Shown here: one piece after another, positions 38,090 to 47,394 of the stretch
Numbering within the stretch: the first letter of the stretch is position 1
How the letters are laid out: the number at the start of each line of letters is the position of its first letter
From: Actinomycetales bacterium
GTDB lineage: Bacteria; Actinomycetota; Actinomycetes; Actinomycetales; Actinomycetaceae
Direction of reading: 5' to 3'
Assembly: GCA_015655375.1 (NCBI GenBank)
Contig: JAATFD010000036.1
Location: forward strand, 62,001 to 126,000
Length of the DNA stretch: 64,000 bases
Made by a program: the position numbers and the translations under genes
The notes under the pieces: model-generated
The model's input: only the letters and a program-made list of their open reading frames with translations
What the model was told of the DNA's origin: nothing
Databases searched by the model: none

Positions 38090-39669
38090 GCACTGAAACC
38101 GATTCCACGTTCAAGAGCATCCTGTTTCCGGCAGGGGACGGGGGAACGACCGCGCAGCTGGATGCGACTTTGCATGATCTCGCGCTGGATCAAGTGTTCG
38201 CCCGCATGGGCACTAAAGCTCCACGTGCGGTGGCAGCGTTCTCGGCACCGCTGGGCTCGGTGGTCAACGTCGGGTACCGGCAGGCGGTGTTCCGTGGTCT
38301 GGAGGAGCCCGGGTTGCGGCGGGTGGTGGAGGCATTCCTGCGGGCGATGTCGGAGTGCGACCGACGCGACAATGCGGTGGCGCATGCCCACTTTCGCTTC
38401 GAGTCCGAGCTGTGGCATCTGCACGCTGTGGTCAGCTATGTCGGCGCGGTCGAGACCTTCCACGCCGGTCTGGAGAACGCTCTGCAGGATTCCGGAGCCT
38501 CCTCGGAGGGATGGGGCCTCCTGACACAGCATGTCGGTGCGTATCACGGGACAGCGGTGTTCTTCTCGCTGGAAACAGAGGCGCTCGCGATCGAGCGGCG
38601 CTTCTCGCAACTACGGTACAACGCGTTGATCCGCGGTGGGAAGGTCACTATTGCGGCGACAGATGACGAGCCCGATCTCGGTGCAATGGTGACGGAGGTC
38701 TTCGATCGGTTCCGGCAGGGCGAGGTCGCCGATCACCGCACGCCATTTCGCAAGCCCGGGCTGGATCACGTGCAGGCGTGGATGCTGGAGCGGGCAGCGC
38801 AGGTTCATCCGGGAGACTTCGAGAGGCTGCTGCAGTTCGCGCGCAACACGCGCGAGTATCGGGACGGCGTGCTGGAGCGTTTCGTTGACGAGGTCAGGTT
38901 CTACCTGGCCTATCTGGATTACGTCGCACCGATGCGTGAGGCGGGGCTCCCGCTGTGTTATCCCTCTGTGTCCGAGGACGACAAGGACTTCGCCGTGGCC
39001 GCCGGATGGGATCTCGCGCTGGCCTCCCGACTTGTCGAGCGCGGAGGGCAGGTGGTGACCAACGACGTGTCGCTGACCAGTCCCGAGCGGATTCTGGTGA
39101 TCTCAGGCCCGAATCAGGGTGGCAAGACAACGACGGCGCGCACGTTCGGGCAGTTGCATCACCTGGCTGCGATCGGCTGCCCGATACCAGGTCGCTCGGC
39201 CCGGGTTTTCCTCTGCGACCGAGTGCTGACAGTCTTCGAACGTTCGGAGCAGCTGGACACGTTGGAGGGGCGGCTGGGCGCGGAGGTGCAGCGGCTGCAC
39301 GAGGTGCTGGAGCAGGCCAGCGGCCACACGGTCATCGTGATCAACGAGGCGTTCGCGTCGACAGCGCTGCACGATGCCCGCATTCTGACGAAAGATGTGC
39401 TGGAGCGCATCAGCGACCTGGATGCACTGGCTGCGTGCGTGACGTTCATCGACGAATTGTCTCGTCTAAACGAGAAGACGGTGAGCATGGTCAGCACCGT
39501 CGATCCCTCCGACCCTGCGGTGCGGACGTTCCGGGTCGAGCGGCGCGTCGCGGACGGCCGCGCCTACGCGCGAGCTCTGGCAGCGAAGCATGAACTCACC
39601 TCCGAGCAAATCCGCTCTCGGCTGAACCGCTCGCAGGCGACCGAGGCGCGAGAGGAGGCGCGCTCGTGA
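38086..39669 (+). CDS. MutS-like ATPase, first of a pair
   Basis: 527 residues. C-terminal MutS-type ABC ATPase: Walker A GPNQGGKTT (341-349), then VTVFERSEQLDTLEGRL, Walker B-like VIVINEAFASTALHDA and VTFIDELS with a signature-like His lost. N-terminal helices resemble the MutS lever/clamp region; the mismatch-reading domain I (Phe-x-Glu) is absent, so canonical mismatch repair is unlikely. GTG start inside a hairpin. Its stop overlaps the second gene by 4 bases. Function unknown; it may act in DNA-structure recognition or recombination. Confidence 0.8.
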   Translation: MRTETDSTFKSILFPAGDGGTTAQLDATLHDLALDQVFARMGTKAPRAVAAFSAPLGSVVNVGYRQAVFRGLEEPGLRRVVEAFLRAMSECDRRDNAVAHAHFRFESELWHLHAVVSYVGAVETFHAGLENALQDSGASSEGWGLLTQHVGAYHGTAVFFSLETEALAIERRFSQLRYNALIRGGKVTIAATDDEPDLGAMVTEVFDRFRQGEVADHRTPFRKPGLDHVQAWMLERAAQVHPGDFERLLQFARNTREYRDGVLERFVDEVRFYLAYLDYVAPMREAGLPLCYPSVSEDDKDFAVAAGWDLALASRLVERGGQVVTNDVSLTSPERILVISGPNQGGKTTTARTFGQLHHLAAIGCPIPGRSARVFLCDRVLTVFERSEQLDTLEGRLGAEVQRLHEVLEQASGHTVIVINEAFASTALHDARILTKDVLERISDLDALAACVTFIDELSRLNEKTVSMVSTVDPSDPAVRTFRVERRVADGRAYARALAAKHELTSEQIRSRLNRSQATEAREEARS

Positions 39670-41168
39670 AAGCGCACCTGATGAGTCCGGAGGAGGACTT
39701 CGACCCGAATGCGGCCGAGCCGTCGTTCACGGAGGACGTCGAACAGGATCTACAGCTGGACTATCTGTGGGACGCGATGGGCGGTGGAGATGCGTTCCTA
39801 CGTGCGGTGGGGCGAGCTGCGGTCCTCGCGCCGGTCCGCGATCCGGAGGTGATCCGGTACCGGCAACGCTCCCTTGACGACTGCCAACGTCATCCCAAGC
39901 AGGTGAGGCAGCTCTATCAGATCGCCGTGGAGGCGCTGACTCTCCGACGTGACATCTTCATGATGCCACTACGCAATCACCCAGAGATGGAGCTGCACTA
40001 TGCGGTGAAGCTGTTGACAGAACTCGCCGGGAAGCTGGATCAGTTGCGGGCGTTCCGGAGCGTGATCGATGACGCGTTCACGTCGCTTGCGTTCCGTCGT
40101 CTGTCCGAGTCCATTTGCCATGAACTGTCCGATGACTACATGGACATGCTGCGGCATGCTCTCCATGATCTGGAGTTTCCTAACGGGTTGATGATCAGCG
40201 CGGGGATTGGCTCTGGCGGTCAGGTCGCCGGTCAGGTGTTGCGCCGCGGGAAGGATGAGAACCGTCATCTGTTCGACCGCACACCGCTGAAACGGCCGAC
40301 GTTCTCCTTCACGCTCCCCGATCGCGACGAGACGGGGGCGCGTGCACTGTCCGAGCTACGGGATCGAAGCGTCAACGATGTCGCGAATGCCGCGTCACAG
40401 GCCGCTGACCACGTCCAGGCGTTCTTCGCTTCGCTGCGCGCCGAAGTTGGGTTCTTCCTCGCCGCGGACAACCTCACCGTCGCGCTTAACCAGGTCGGCG
40501 CTCCGGTCTGCACACCGGACCCTCTCGCCTCGGACACCACGACGACTGACGGTCTCTATGACCCCTGCCTCGCTCTGCGCACCGGAACGGCACCGGTCGG
40601 CAATGATGTGCATCTTGGCAAGGGCCGGCTGCTGGTGATCACTGGCGCGAATCGTGGCGGGAAATCGACGTTGTTGCGGGCTCTGGGTACAGCGCAGTTG
40701 ATGATGCAAGCGGGCCTGCCTGCTCCCGCAGACCGATTCGCGGCACGAACGGTCGGGCGCGTGTTCACTCACTGGGCGCGAGAGGAGGACACCGAGCTCG
40801 TGCACGGAAAGCTCGACGAGGAACTGGACCGCATGCAGCTGATCGTCACTTGTATCGCACCCGGCGACCTGCTGCTGTGCAACGAGTCGTTCGCATCCAC
40901 GAACGAGGTCGAGGGCTCCCAGATCTTGTTTGACGTGACTCATGCGCTGTCAGATTCGGGCGTACAGGTGCGGAGCGTCACCCACCTGTACGACTTCGCC
41001 CGTGCTGTTGAGGATGATCCCACCCTGGCCGCTGTGTTCCTGCGCGCCCCACGGGCCGAATCTGGGGAACGCAGCTACCAGCTCGAGCCCGGCGCGCCGC
41101 TTGCCACCAGCTATGGCCTTGACCTATACGACCGCGCCTTCGGGACCCGCTATGCCGAGACCGGATAG
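39666..41168 (+). CDS. MutS-like ATPase, second of a pair
   Basis: 500 residues, related to the preceding protein but clearly diverged. Walker A TGANRGGKST (G327 to K333), EEDTELVHGKLDEELDRMQLIV, Walker B LLLCNESFASTNEVEGSQIL and a HLYDFAR motif after VRSVT, corresponding to the MutS ATPase. N-terminal part helical; no mismatch-binding domain. GTG start overlapping the first gene (GTGA), so equal synthesis and a heterodimer are likely. A tandem MutS-like pair of this kind is distinct from MutS1 and MutS2. Confidence 0.8.
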   Translation: MKAHLMSPEEDFDPNAAEPSFTEDVEQDLQLDYLWDAMGGGDAFLRAVGRAAVLAPVRDPEVIRYRQRSLDDCQRHPKQVRQLYQIAVEALTLRRDIFMMPLRNHPEMELHYAVKLLTELAGKLDQLRAFRSVIDDAFTSLAFRRLSESICHELSDDYMDMLRHALHDLEFPNGLMISAGIGSGGQVAGQVLRRGKDENRHLFDRTPLKRPTFSFTLPDRDETGARALSELRDRSVNDVANAASQAADHVQAFFASLRAEVGFFLAADNLTVALNQVGAPVCTPDPLASDTTTTDGLYDPCLALRTGTAPVGNDVHLGKGRLLVITGANRGGKSTLLRALGTAQLMMQAGLPAPADRFAARTVGRVFTHWAREEDTELVHGKLDEELDRMQLIVTCIAPGDLLLCNESFASTNEVEGSQILFDVTHALSDSGVQVRSVTHLYDFARAVEDDPTLAAVFLRAPRAESGERSYQLEPGAPLATSYGLDLYDRAFGTRYAETG

Positions 41169-41469
41169 GAGGCTCACAGGTCAGGATCACGCCACGCGGG
41201 CCGAGTGAACCCTCCGATCCGATGCTCCTCGGAGCGCCCTTCGGAGCCGCGCTGACGATCTACGCGGCGGCGTCCGGCGCGCATGCCTCCCTAGGCGCGC
41301 CCCTCTTGTCCTCTCGGCTCCGATGAGATGGACGCTTGCACACTTCGTTGCTTGTATCGCCGTCGGAACAAACCCACGCTGACAGAGAAGGAAGACAATC
41401 AACGAGCATAAAACCAGGCACATCGTCGTCGGGTTGATCCCCGGGCAGCCCGCCGACGTCTTGGCCGCT

Positions 41470-41760
41470 GCATTGAAGTTCGCAGTGTCGATCAACTCCG
41501 ACCTCGCCAAGGATGTCGCGGAGGACGGCTGCTGACCTGTAGGTGGCGAGTTTGTCGTATCTGGTGGCGTGTCCTCTCCATTGCTTAACGGTGGTGAAGG
41601 AGCGTTCCACAACGTTGCGCTCCTTGTGATCCTCGGTACCGAAAGCCTGCGGCCTGCCACCACGGATATCTTTTCCCCTGCGGGCCTCGCTTCTTCGGGA
41701 TCACGGTCCTGATGCCACGGCCGAGGCATCGTGTGCGGGCGAGTCGGCGAAAAGCTCGGT
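41470..41760 (-). mobile_element. IS5-family transposase relic
   Basis: The C-terminal DDE region is recognisable in shifting frames: GIRTVIPKKRGPQGK, then GRPQAFGTEDHKERNVVERSF and TTVKQWRGHATRYDKLATYRSA. K-x-R-N-V-V-E-R-x-F with W-R-G-x-A-T-R-Y-D-K is the IS5 signature containing the last catalytic Glu. The N-terminal two thirds are missing and two frameshifts are visible, so it is inactive. The rest of 41169-41788 shows nothing else. Confidence 0.75.
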
Positions 41761-41788
41761 TATTGGACCTGCCAAGAGGAGAGAGATC

Positions 41789-42309
41789 GTGCCGACAATT
41801 CGTGAGATCATCGCCTTCACGGACGATGCACCTCCGCCCGGGTCCTCTCCGTGGGTCGTTTCCCCAACGGTCACATGCGTCAACATCGTCGATTCCGATC
41901 CCACGTGGCCGTCGATCTTCGCGTCGATCGGAGACGTCCTGTGTGATGCTCTCGGCGCGAGGGCACTGGACATCCTTCATGTCGGCTCAACGTCCGTGCC
42001 GGGTCTCAGGGCCAAGTCCGTCATCGACATCGATCTGATTGTTGCCGACGCATCTGACGAAGGCGCGTGGTTGCCTGGCCTTGAAAAAATGACTTCGTCC
42101 TGACAGTGCGAGAACCTTGGCGCCACCGCATTTTCCGAGGCCACTTGAGGCGCAGTCCTGAGGACCGAGCTCTATACGCGGCTGCGAAGCGGGAGGTGTC
42201 CGAGTGGTCGAATGCCGAGGGCGAGACGACGATGGGCTACACCCTGCGAAAGCAAGAAGCGATCAGGGAAATCTATGCAAGGGCCTTCGCCGAGGCTGGC
42301 CTGCTCTGA
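41789..42309 (+). pseudogene. GrpB/UPF0157 nucleotidyltransferase-like gene, frameshifted and deleted
   Basis: First part: VNIVDSDPTWPSIFASIGD, DILHVGSTSVPGLRAKSVIDIDLIV (the H-V-G-S-T-S-V-P-G signature). The frame is lost at a run of six A at about 42085. Adding one base restores NDFVLTVREPWRHRIF, continuous with the family. A further deletion of about 25 residues (the N-L-H-V-F block) precedes GHLRRSPEDRALY. The C-terminus REIYARAF is intact. GTG at 41789. Two lesions, so a pseudogene rather than a read error alone. Confidence 0.8.
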
Positions 42310-42319
42310 CTCGGAGCGC

Positions 42320-42965
42320 GGATGAGTTCAAGGCCGATGCTGTCGGGCTGGTGTAGTCAGGGATGTCGTAGAAGTAGGTCCGCGGGTATCTCGATGTCTC
42401 GAAGTCTGCTCTGCAGGCCTGGATCCGCACGACGCTGGTGGATTGCTGACTGCGGGAGACGCGGAGACGGTGAGGGCCAGCGCGTGGGCGTTGAAGCGGA
42501 TTCGTGAGCCGGAGATGGAAGACGAGGTACTGCGCCGGACTGCTGCGTATTTGTCGCAGACGAACCTGCATCTCCCAAAACGATCTACCCGCTCGTCCAT
42601 GAGTTAGCTGGGGCTGGTGCCCGCCTTCGGGTGCCGGTCGCGGTGTCGCATCGGGACTGGGACGACGCTCACCTTGCCAACGCCGCGATCGATGTGCCCG
42701 CGGATGATCCGCAGTATCGGGTACCGACTGATCTCCGACGAACTCGAACACAACGGACACGTCGTCTCGGAAGGTCGAGTCTGGCGGGCCTGCAGCCAGA
42801 ATAAGGTCCGCTCAGTCATCCCGTCCACGGGCAAGCGGAAGGGCTCCAGGGGCCCGCCGACTGCTACCGACAAGGTCCGGCGTGGTTCACTGCCGATGGG
42901 CCCAACGAGTTGCGGCTCACCGATATCACCGAACATTGGACCAGGCGGATTCAACTGGTTGTCGC
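42320..42965 (+). mobile_element. IS3-family insertion sequence relic (orfA and orfB pieces)
   Basis: OrfA-like helix-turn-helix remains (DEFKADAVGLV, GYLDVSKSALQAWI; ALKRIREPEMEDEVLRR leucine-zipper end, TAAYLSQTNL) are followed by orfB pieces: IYPLVHELAGAGARLRVPVAV, SHRDWDDAHLANAAIDVPADDPQYR, and near 42880-42955 WFTADGPNELRLTDITEH, the start of the DDE core. Several stops and frameshifts; the catalytic Asp-Asp-Glu region downstream is gone, where the IS110 relic begins. Confidence 0.75.
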
Positions 42966-42975
42966 ATCACCTCGA

Positions 42976-43380
42976 TTATGGAGGTGTGGGGTGGGACGAT
43001 CGAGGAAGCAGTTGTCGGAGGTTCCGGTCGGAGCGTGTCGCCAGTGGGCGGCGGATCACGACGGGAATCACGACGCTCGAGGCTGCGAGAGCGGGGGCGC
43101 GTCCCGGCCTGTCGGTTTTCGTGTTGTCGGGCATGAGGTCCGCGATGCGTCGCATCGACAGGCCCGGCAGGTATCCCACGGGGACGCCTGCAGCTTGGGC
43201 GACGACCACCAAGAGGCTCTCTCGTTCGCCCAAACGATCGAAGAGGGCCCTCAGTCAAGTCTCATCGTTGGGAAGGGCCTTGTCGAACAAGACGCGTCCT
43301 TCGCGGTCGAGAGCGGATGCCCAGTGCTCGGACTTGCTGGCGTCGACGCCGATGAACACGCTGATCTGATTGATTTCCAT
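42976..43380 (-). mobile_element. IS110-family transposase relic
   Basis: From the ATG at 43380 the N-terminus MEINQISVFIGVDASKSEHW carries the first Asp of the DEDD (RuvC-like) site; after a frameshift near 43250 LLVVVAQAAGVPVGYLPGLSMRRIADL and NTKTDRPGRA follow (the K-T-D region). The protein ends at about 130 residues against about 400 in complete IS110 enzymes; the Ser-containing C-terminal domain is missing. It abuts the IS3 relic. A GC inverted repeat lies at about 43500-43555 (GCCCCTGCCC / GGGCAGGGGC). Confidence 0.75.
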
Positions 43381-43671
43381 TGGCGGTCTCCCTCTCTGAA
43401 GCGATGTGCCGTTTGGTCCGATACCAACGGGCGGTGCCACCTCAACCACGTTACGTTTGACCTGTACGAATGCGCTCATTCGTTCTTATCAGCAGTCGAC
43501 GGGCGCCCCTGCCCCGCGGTGACACTGCCTCCCCTTCGGGCAGGGGCCCATCCCCGAATCGTGACTTCGACAGCGGCAAACGATCATGCCTCGGAACACC
43601 GGCCTAGCCCCAGTCTTCCAGAGCCACCAATAAGGTAACAAGACTAAACGATGAGGACTTGAGCGTGGCTG

Positions 43672-44150
43672 TCAGTCTGCGACACTTAGAACCGTCGGGT
43701 GCGGCAGGAATCCCGGATGACGAAGGCGGCCGGGATCTCCGTCCACGTGCTCGCGGGCGGATCCCCGTGGATCGGGTAGAGAGTGATCCGCGACGACGAA
43801 CGGACAGTCGTGGTGGCCGACCGGTTGTAGCGAGTCGACGAACACGATCGGCATCCCGAAGCGGTCGATGGCCACGATCGATCTGTCGCGCAGGAAGTAG
43901 GTCGCGATGATTGCCGAAGGACGCTGCCCCAGCAGGGCCGTCACGCAGGACGTCTCACGCGTCACCCTGTACGCACCGTCCTTGATAGCGTCATTGGTCA
44001 CCGCGAAGAAGCCCTCAGACTGCTGCATGGCGTTGATCGACTGCACCAGCATCGAGTAATACTGATTGCGACCGCTGGCCGTCAGCACCCCGACGACGTG
44101 GCGCAGCTGCTTCTGAGGTCGGCCGCCATCCCGTTTCAGACATAGCCCAG
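43672..44150 (-). pseudogene. LacI-type regulator fragment
   Basis: Part of a periplasmic-binding-protein-like sensor domain: after RKQLRHVVGVLTASGRNQYYS come LVQSINAMQQSEGFFAVTND, LLGQRPSAIIATYF, AIDRFGMPIVFVDS and VVADHS. After that the frame degenerates. The N-terminal helix-turn-helix is missing (the frame breaks near 44100) and the C-terminal half is lost. Not functional. Confidence 0.55.
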
Positions 44151-44238
44151 CCGGTGATCGTTAGACACCGTTACTGTCACCTATGCCAGGGGATCGCCGA
44201 CCTTCCCGTCAACTCGGTGAGCACGCGAGCGAGTGTGC

Positions 44239-44841
44239 TCACCGGACAGGCGGCGTCACCGGTTGCAGTAACGCCCTCAGCACGTCCGCCGGCGGAGTCC
44301 GCGGTCCCTCGCCCAGCAGCTGAGCATGGAGCATGTAGCCGTTGGCGAGGGCGTGGATCAGCACGGAGGCCGCCTCCACATCCAGGTCTGCCGCAAGCCG
44401 ACCCTGTCGCTGGAGCTCAACCAGCTGCTCACGCAACTTGATCTGGACCTCATGGAAGACGTCCACCATCGCGACACGGACCTGATCGCTGGTCATGGCC
44501 TCGCCCCAGGTTACGACGCTGATACGCGAGTAGTCCACACCGTCATCGTCGTGCTCGGACGCGACGCACAACCGCGACAGATACTCAGCCACTGACTCCT
44601 CGGGCTCGAGACTCAGCTGATCGGCGACCAGGTAGTGGTCGGCGACCATCTGACTGCTCGCCTCGATGATGTCGTCCTTTGACGGGAAGTAGTTCGAGAT
44701 CGCCCCGACCGATACCTCGGCCTCGGCGCCGATCATGCGCATGGTGGTACCCGAGTAACCCCGAGTCGCGAAGAGCTTCATTGCGGCACGGACGATGTTG
44801 TCCCGGCGCTCGCGCAGGTACGCCCCGGTCACTTTCGGCAT
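44239..44841 (-). CDS. TetR-family transcriptional regulator
   Basis: 200 residues. Helix-turn-helix region about 14-60: RDNIVRAAMKLFATRGYSGTTMRMIGAEAEVSVGAISNYFPSKDDII, fully typical. The C-terminal ligand domain is complete (about 130 residues). Same strand as, and last after, the SDR-FixXCBA operon, with 90 bases between. It is a candidate local regulator of that operon, binding an acyl-CoA or related ligand by analogy with FadR/KstR-type TetRs. Confidence 0.92.
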   Translation of the reverse strand: MPKVTGAYLRERRDNIVRAAMKLFATRGYSGTTMRMIGAEAEVSVGAISNYFPSKDDIIEASSQMVADHYLVADQLSLEPEESVAEYLSRLCVASEHDDDGVDYSRISVVTWGEAMTSDQVRVAMVDVFHEVQIKLREQLVELQRQGRLAADLDVEAASVLIHALANGYMLHAQLLGEGPRTPPADVLRALLQPVTPPVR

Positions 44842-44932
44842 GCTGTCACTTTAGTCTAGGGCAGCCGTGCTGCGCCCACGCGTGTGCACGGCGCTCCCTG
44901 CCACGCGCGAGTGGGCCCGTGCGCCGTGGAGG

Positions 44933-45709
44933 TCAGAAGGCAGTCGTGACGCCTGCGGCGGCTCCGCCGTCGATCGGGATGATCGCGCCTGTGATGAAGC
45001 TCGCGCGCTCCGAGAGGAGGAACGCCACCGGCTCTGCCACCTCCCGGGGCTCGCCCACGCGGGCCATCGGCTGCATCGGGCCCATGATCTTGTCGATCAG
45101 CTCGTCGGTCAGGCCGGCCTTGTAGAGCATCGGTGTCCGGACGTATGCCGGGCACACCGCGTTGATCCGCACCCCCGTGACCGCGTTCTCCAGTGCGGTG
45201 GCCTTCGTGATCCCTACGACCCCGTGCTTGGAGGCGTTATAGGCCGAGAGGCCCGACACCGAGGTGATGCCCGAGATTGAGGCGACGTTGACGATCGATC
45301 CGCCACCGGCCTGAAGGAGCACGGGGATCTCGAGCTGCAAGCAGTAGTACGTCCCCGTGCAGTTCGTGTCGAGCACCCGCGCCCACTCCTCATGGCTCGT
45401 CTCCTGGACGGACGCAGGGATTCCACCCACGCCGGCGGAGTTCACCGCGAGCTGGAAAGGGCCAAGCTCCGCCACAGCGACGTCGATCGCGTGTTGGACT
45501 TCCTCCGGCCTGCGCACGTCGACCGTGACTGGGATCACCGCGGCGCCGGCTCCGCGGAGCTCCTTGGCCACCAGCTCGGCCCGCGCCGCGTCCATATCGG
45601 CGATCACCACCGCCGCCCCCTGCTCGCTCAGCAGGCGCACGGTCGCCTCTCCGAGGCCCGACGCGCCTCCAGTGACGAACGCGGTGCATCCTTCGAACTG
45701 CTTGCTCAT
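44933..45709 (-). CDS. SDR-family oxidoreductase
   Basis: 258-residue classical short-chain dehydrogenase. Cofactor motif TGGASGLG (13-20), NAD-type Asp after the second strand (VVIADMD), NSAG, catalytic Ser144, Tyr157, Lys161 (YNASK). The end VAFLLSERASFITGAIIPIDGG is typical. NAD preference is inferred from the Asp. Likely 3-hydroxyacyl or alcohol oxidation within the operon. It sits downstream of the fix genes. Confidence 0.93.
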   Translation of the reverse strand: MSKQFEGCTAFVTGGASGLGEATVRLLSEQGAAVVIADMDAARAELVAKELRGAGAAVIPVTVDVRRPEEVQHAIDVAVAELGPFQLAVNSAGVGGIPASVQETSHEEWARVLDTNCTGTYYCLQLEIPVLLQAGGGSIVNVASISGITSVSGLSAYNASKHGVVGITKATALENAVTGVRINAVCPAYVRTPMLYKAGLTDELIDKIMGPMQPMARVGEPREVAEPVAFLLSERASFITGAIIPIDGGAAAGVTTAF

Positions 45710-45790
45710 GGCGACTCCTTCGTCTGTCGTTCACACACGAGCCCGACCGTCTTGTCTCGGACGTGGGCCCGGATCTACCTCGGCCACTCC

Positions 45791-46081
45791 TCATCCTTCC
45801 CGGAACGAGATGCCGAAGCCTCCGCGTGGGTAGTGCCAGGTCAGCGCGCCGGGTGGCGCGACGGCCAGGCACGTTCCGCACTCCAGGCAGGCGGAGTACT
45901 CGGCCGAGAGCGACCCGTCTGCCTCCTGGGTGTAGACGTGGGCCGCGCAGACTCGCACGAGCAATGGGCCGACGCCGGTCGCCCGCACCAGGTCCTGGTG
46001 CACCTCGATGTGCGACTGTCCTTCGTCTAGCTCGTAGCGGTTCTTCGCGAGCCGTTCCGGCACTGAACCGAACATCGTCAT
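45791..46081 (-). CDS. fixX: Ferredoxin-like protein FixX
   Basis: 96 residues. Cys45 in the VCAAHVY stretch and Cys65, Cys68, Cys71 in ACLECGTCLAV supply the ligands of one 4Fe-4S cluster, in the same spacing as enterobacterial FixX; the C-terminal TWHYPRGGFGISFREG is the family end. It passes electrons from FixC onward, to ferredoxin or quinone. It lies 10 bases downstream of fixC. Confidence 0.93.
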   Translation of the reverse strand: MTMFGSVPERLAKNRYELDEGQSHIEVHQDLVRATGVGPLLVRVCAAHVYTQEADGSLSAEYSACLECGTCLAVAPPGALTWHYPRGGFGISFREG

Positions 46082-46091
46082 GGTCCTCTCC

Positions 46092-47387
46092 TCACAATGC
46101 CCGCAGCCCGGCCCAGCCCAGCCTTGCCAGCCGGATGAGCGTGAGAGGAGACTTCTTGAGTGCGGCGACCGCGGTGGCCCGCAGGTGCCGACGCGGGGTC
46201 AGGTCGAGGTTGAACACACCGTGCAGCACGTCCGCCATCAACAGTCCGACCTCGCCGTACATCTCGGGGCTCTCCAGGAAGGCCGGCGCCTTGGCGTAGG
46301 TCTTCATGTCAGAGCCCAGCCAGGATGCGTCGAGCGCGCGCCGGTAGCCGTCCATCGCATGCTGCGACAGGTCGTCGGCCGCCAGCGCCGCGTCCACGGC
46401 TGTGGCCGCGGCGATTGCCGAACCGGCGGCCAGGTCCATGCCGCGGATGGTCAGGCCGGTGTTGAGCGTGAAGCCGGCGGCGTCGCCGATCACGACCAGG
46501 CCGGGCCGGGTCAGGTCGTGGGTGACCATCGCAGGGCCATCCTCGATCGTCAGGTGGCACCCGTACTCCAGCAGCTCACCACCAGCCAGGTACGGTGCGA
46601 TCGCCGGGTGGTCGAGCAGATGGTCGTGCACCTGCGAGGAGGACAGGCCCTTGGCGGCCAGGTCGTCTAGGCGCAGCACGACTCCGATCGAGACCGACTC
46701 GGCGTTGGTGTAGAGGAACCCGCCCCCTGCGACGCCCTGCGTGCAGTCGCCCACCAGGGCGAATGCGGCACCCTCGTCGCCGTGGACGTGAAACCGCTCC
46801 TCAATCACCTCCCGCGGCAGACGGATGACCGACTTGACCCCGACTGCGAGATGCTTGGTCGGTTCGGGCGCGCGCACCCCAGCGGAACGCGCCACGAACG
46901 AGTTCACTCCGTCGGCGGCCACGACGACCTTCGCCCGCAGTTCATCCTCGCCGGCCCGCACCCCGACGACCTGCGCGCCGTCGAGCAGCAGTTCGTCGAC
47001 CCGGACGCCGGGCATCACCATCACGCCCGCCTCCTCGCACTGCTGTGCGAGCCAAGCGTCGAGCTTGGCGCGCAGCACGGACACGGCGTTCACCGGCTCG
47101 GCCAGCCTGGCGTCCCAGTAGTCGATGCTCACTGATGACGTGGGGTTGAGGAACGTCACGCAGTTGCGGGTGATCCGCCGCTCCACCGGTGCCTGCTCGA
47201 CGAAGTCCGGGAAGACCTGCTCCATCACTCGGCAGTAGAAGACGCCACCGGACAGGTTCTTGGAGCCGGGCTCCGCACCGCGCTCGATGAGCACCACCGA
47301 CCGTCCGGCCCGGGCGAGCTGAACGGCGCACACCGCGCCCGCAACCCCGCCGCCCACCACGACGACGTCAACGACATCCTCGTCCAT
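46092..47387 (-). CDS. fixC: FAD-dependent oxidoreductase FixC (ETF-quinone oxidoreductase-like)
   Basis: 431-residue FixC. FAD fold VVVVGGGVAGAVCAVQLARAGRSVVLIERG at residues 8-37, KNLSGGVFY (the S-x-G-x-x-x FixC signature), FADGVNS-type AADGVNSFVARSAGV and IGDAAGFTLNTGLTIRGMDLAAGSG-like C-terminal FAD motif. It takes electrons from the FixAB flavoprotein. Start ATG 47387, 7 bases after etfA stop region. Complete and in frame. Confidence 0.94.
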   Translation of the reverse strand: MDEDVVDVVVVGGGVAGAVCAVQLARAGRSVVLIERGAEPGSKNLSGGVFYCRVMEQVFPDFVEQAPVERRITRNCVTFLNPTSSVSIDYWDARLAEPVNAVSVLRAKLDAWLAQQCEEAGVMVMPGVRVDELLLDGAQVVGVRAGEDELRAKVVVAADGVNSFVARSAGVRAPEPTKHLAVGVKSVIRLPREVIEERFHVHGDEGAAFALVGDCTQGVAGGGFLYTNAESVSIGVVLRLDDLAAKGLSSSQVHDHLLDHPAIAPYLAGGELLEYGCHLTIEDGPAMVTHDLTRPGLVVIGDAAGFTLNTGLTIRGMDLAAGSAIAAATAVDAALAADDLSQHAMDGYRRALDASWLGSDMKTYAKAPAFLESPEMYGEVGLLMADVLHGVFNLDLTPRRHLRATAVAALKKSPLTLIRLARLGWAGLRAL

Positions 47388-47394
47388 GACCGGC

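Noticed and set aside
43500-43555. GC-rich inverted repeat as IS end
   Set aside because: The arms are in the range of ordinary GC hairpins and no matching partner or target duplication is visible.
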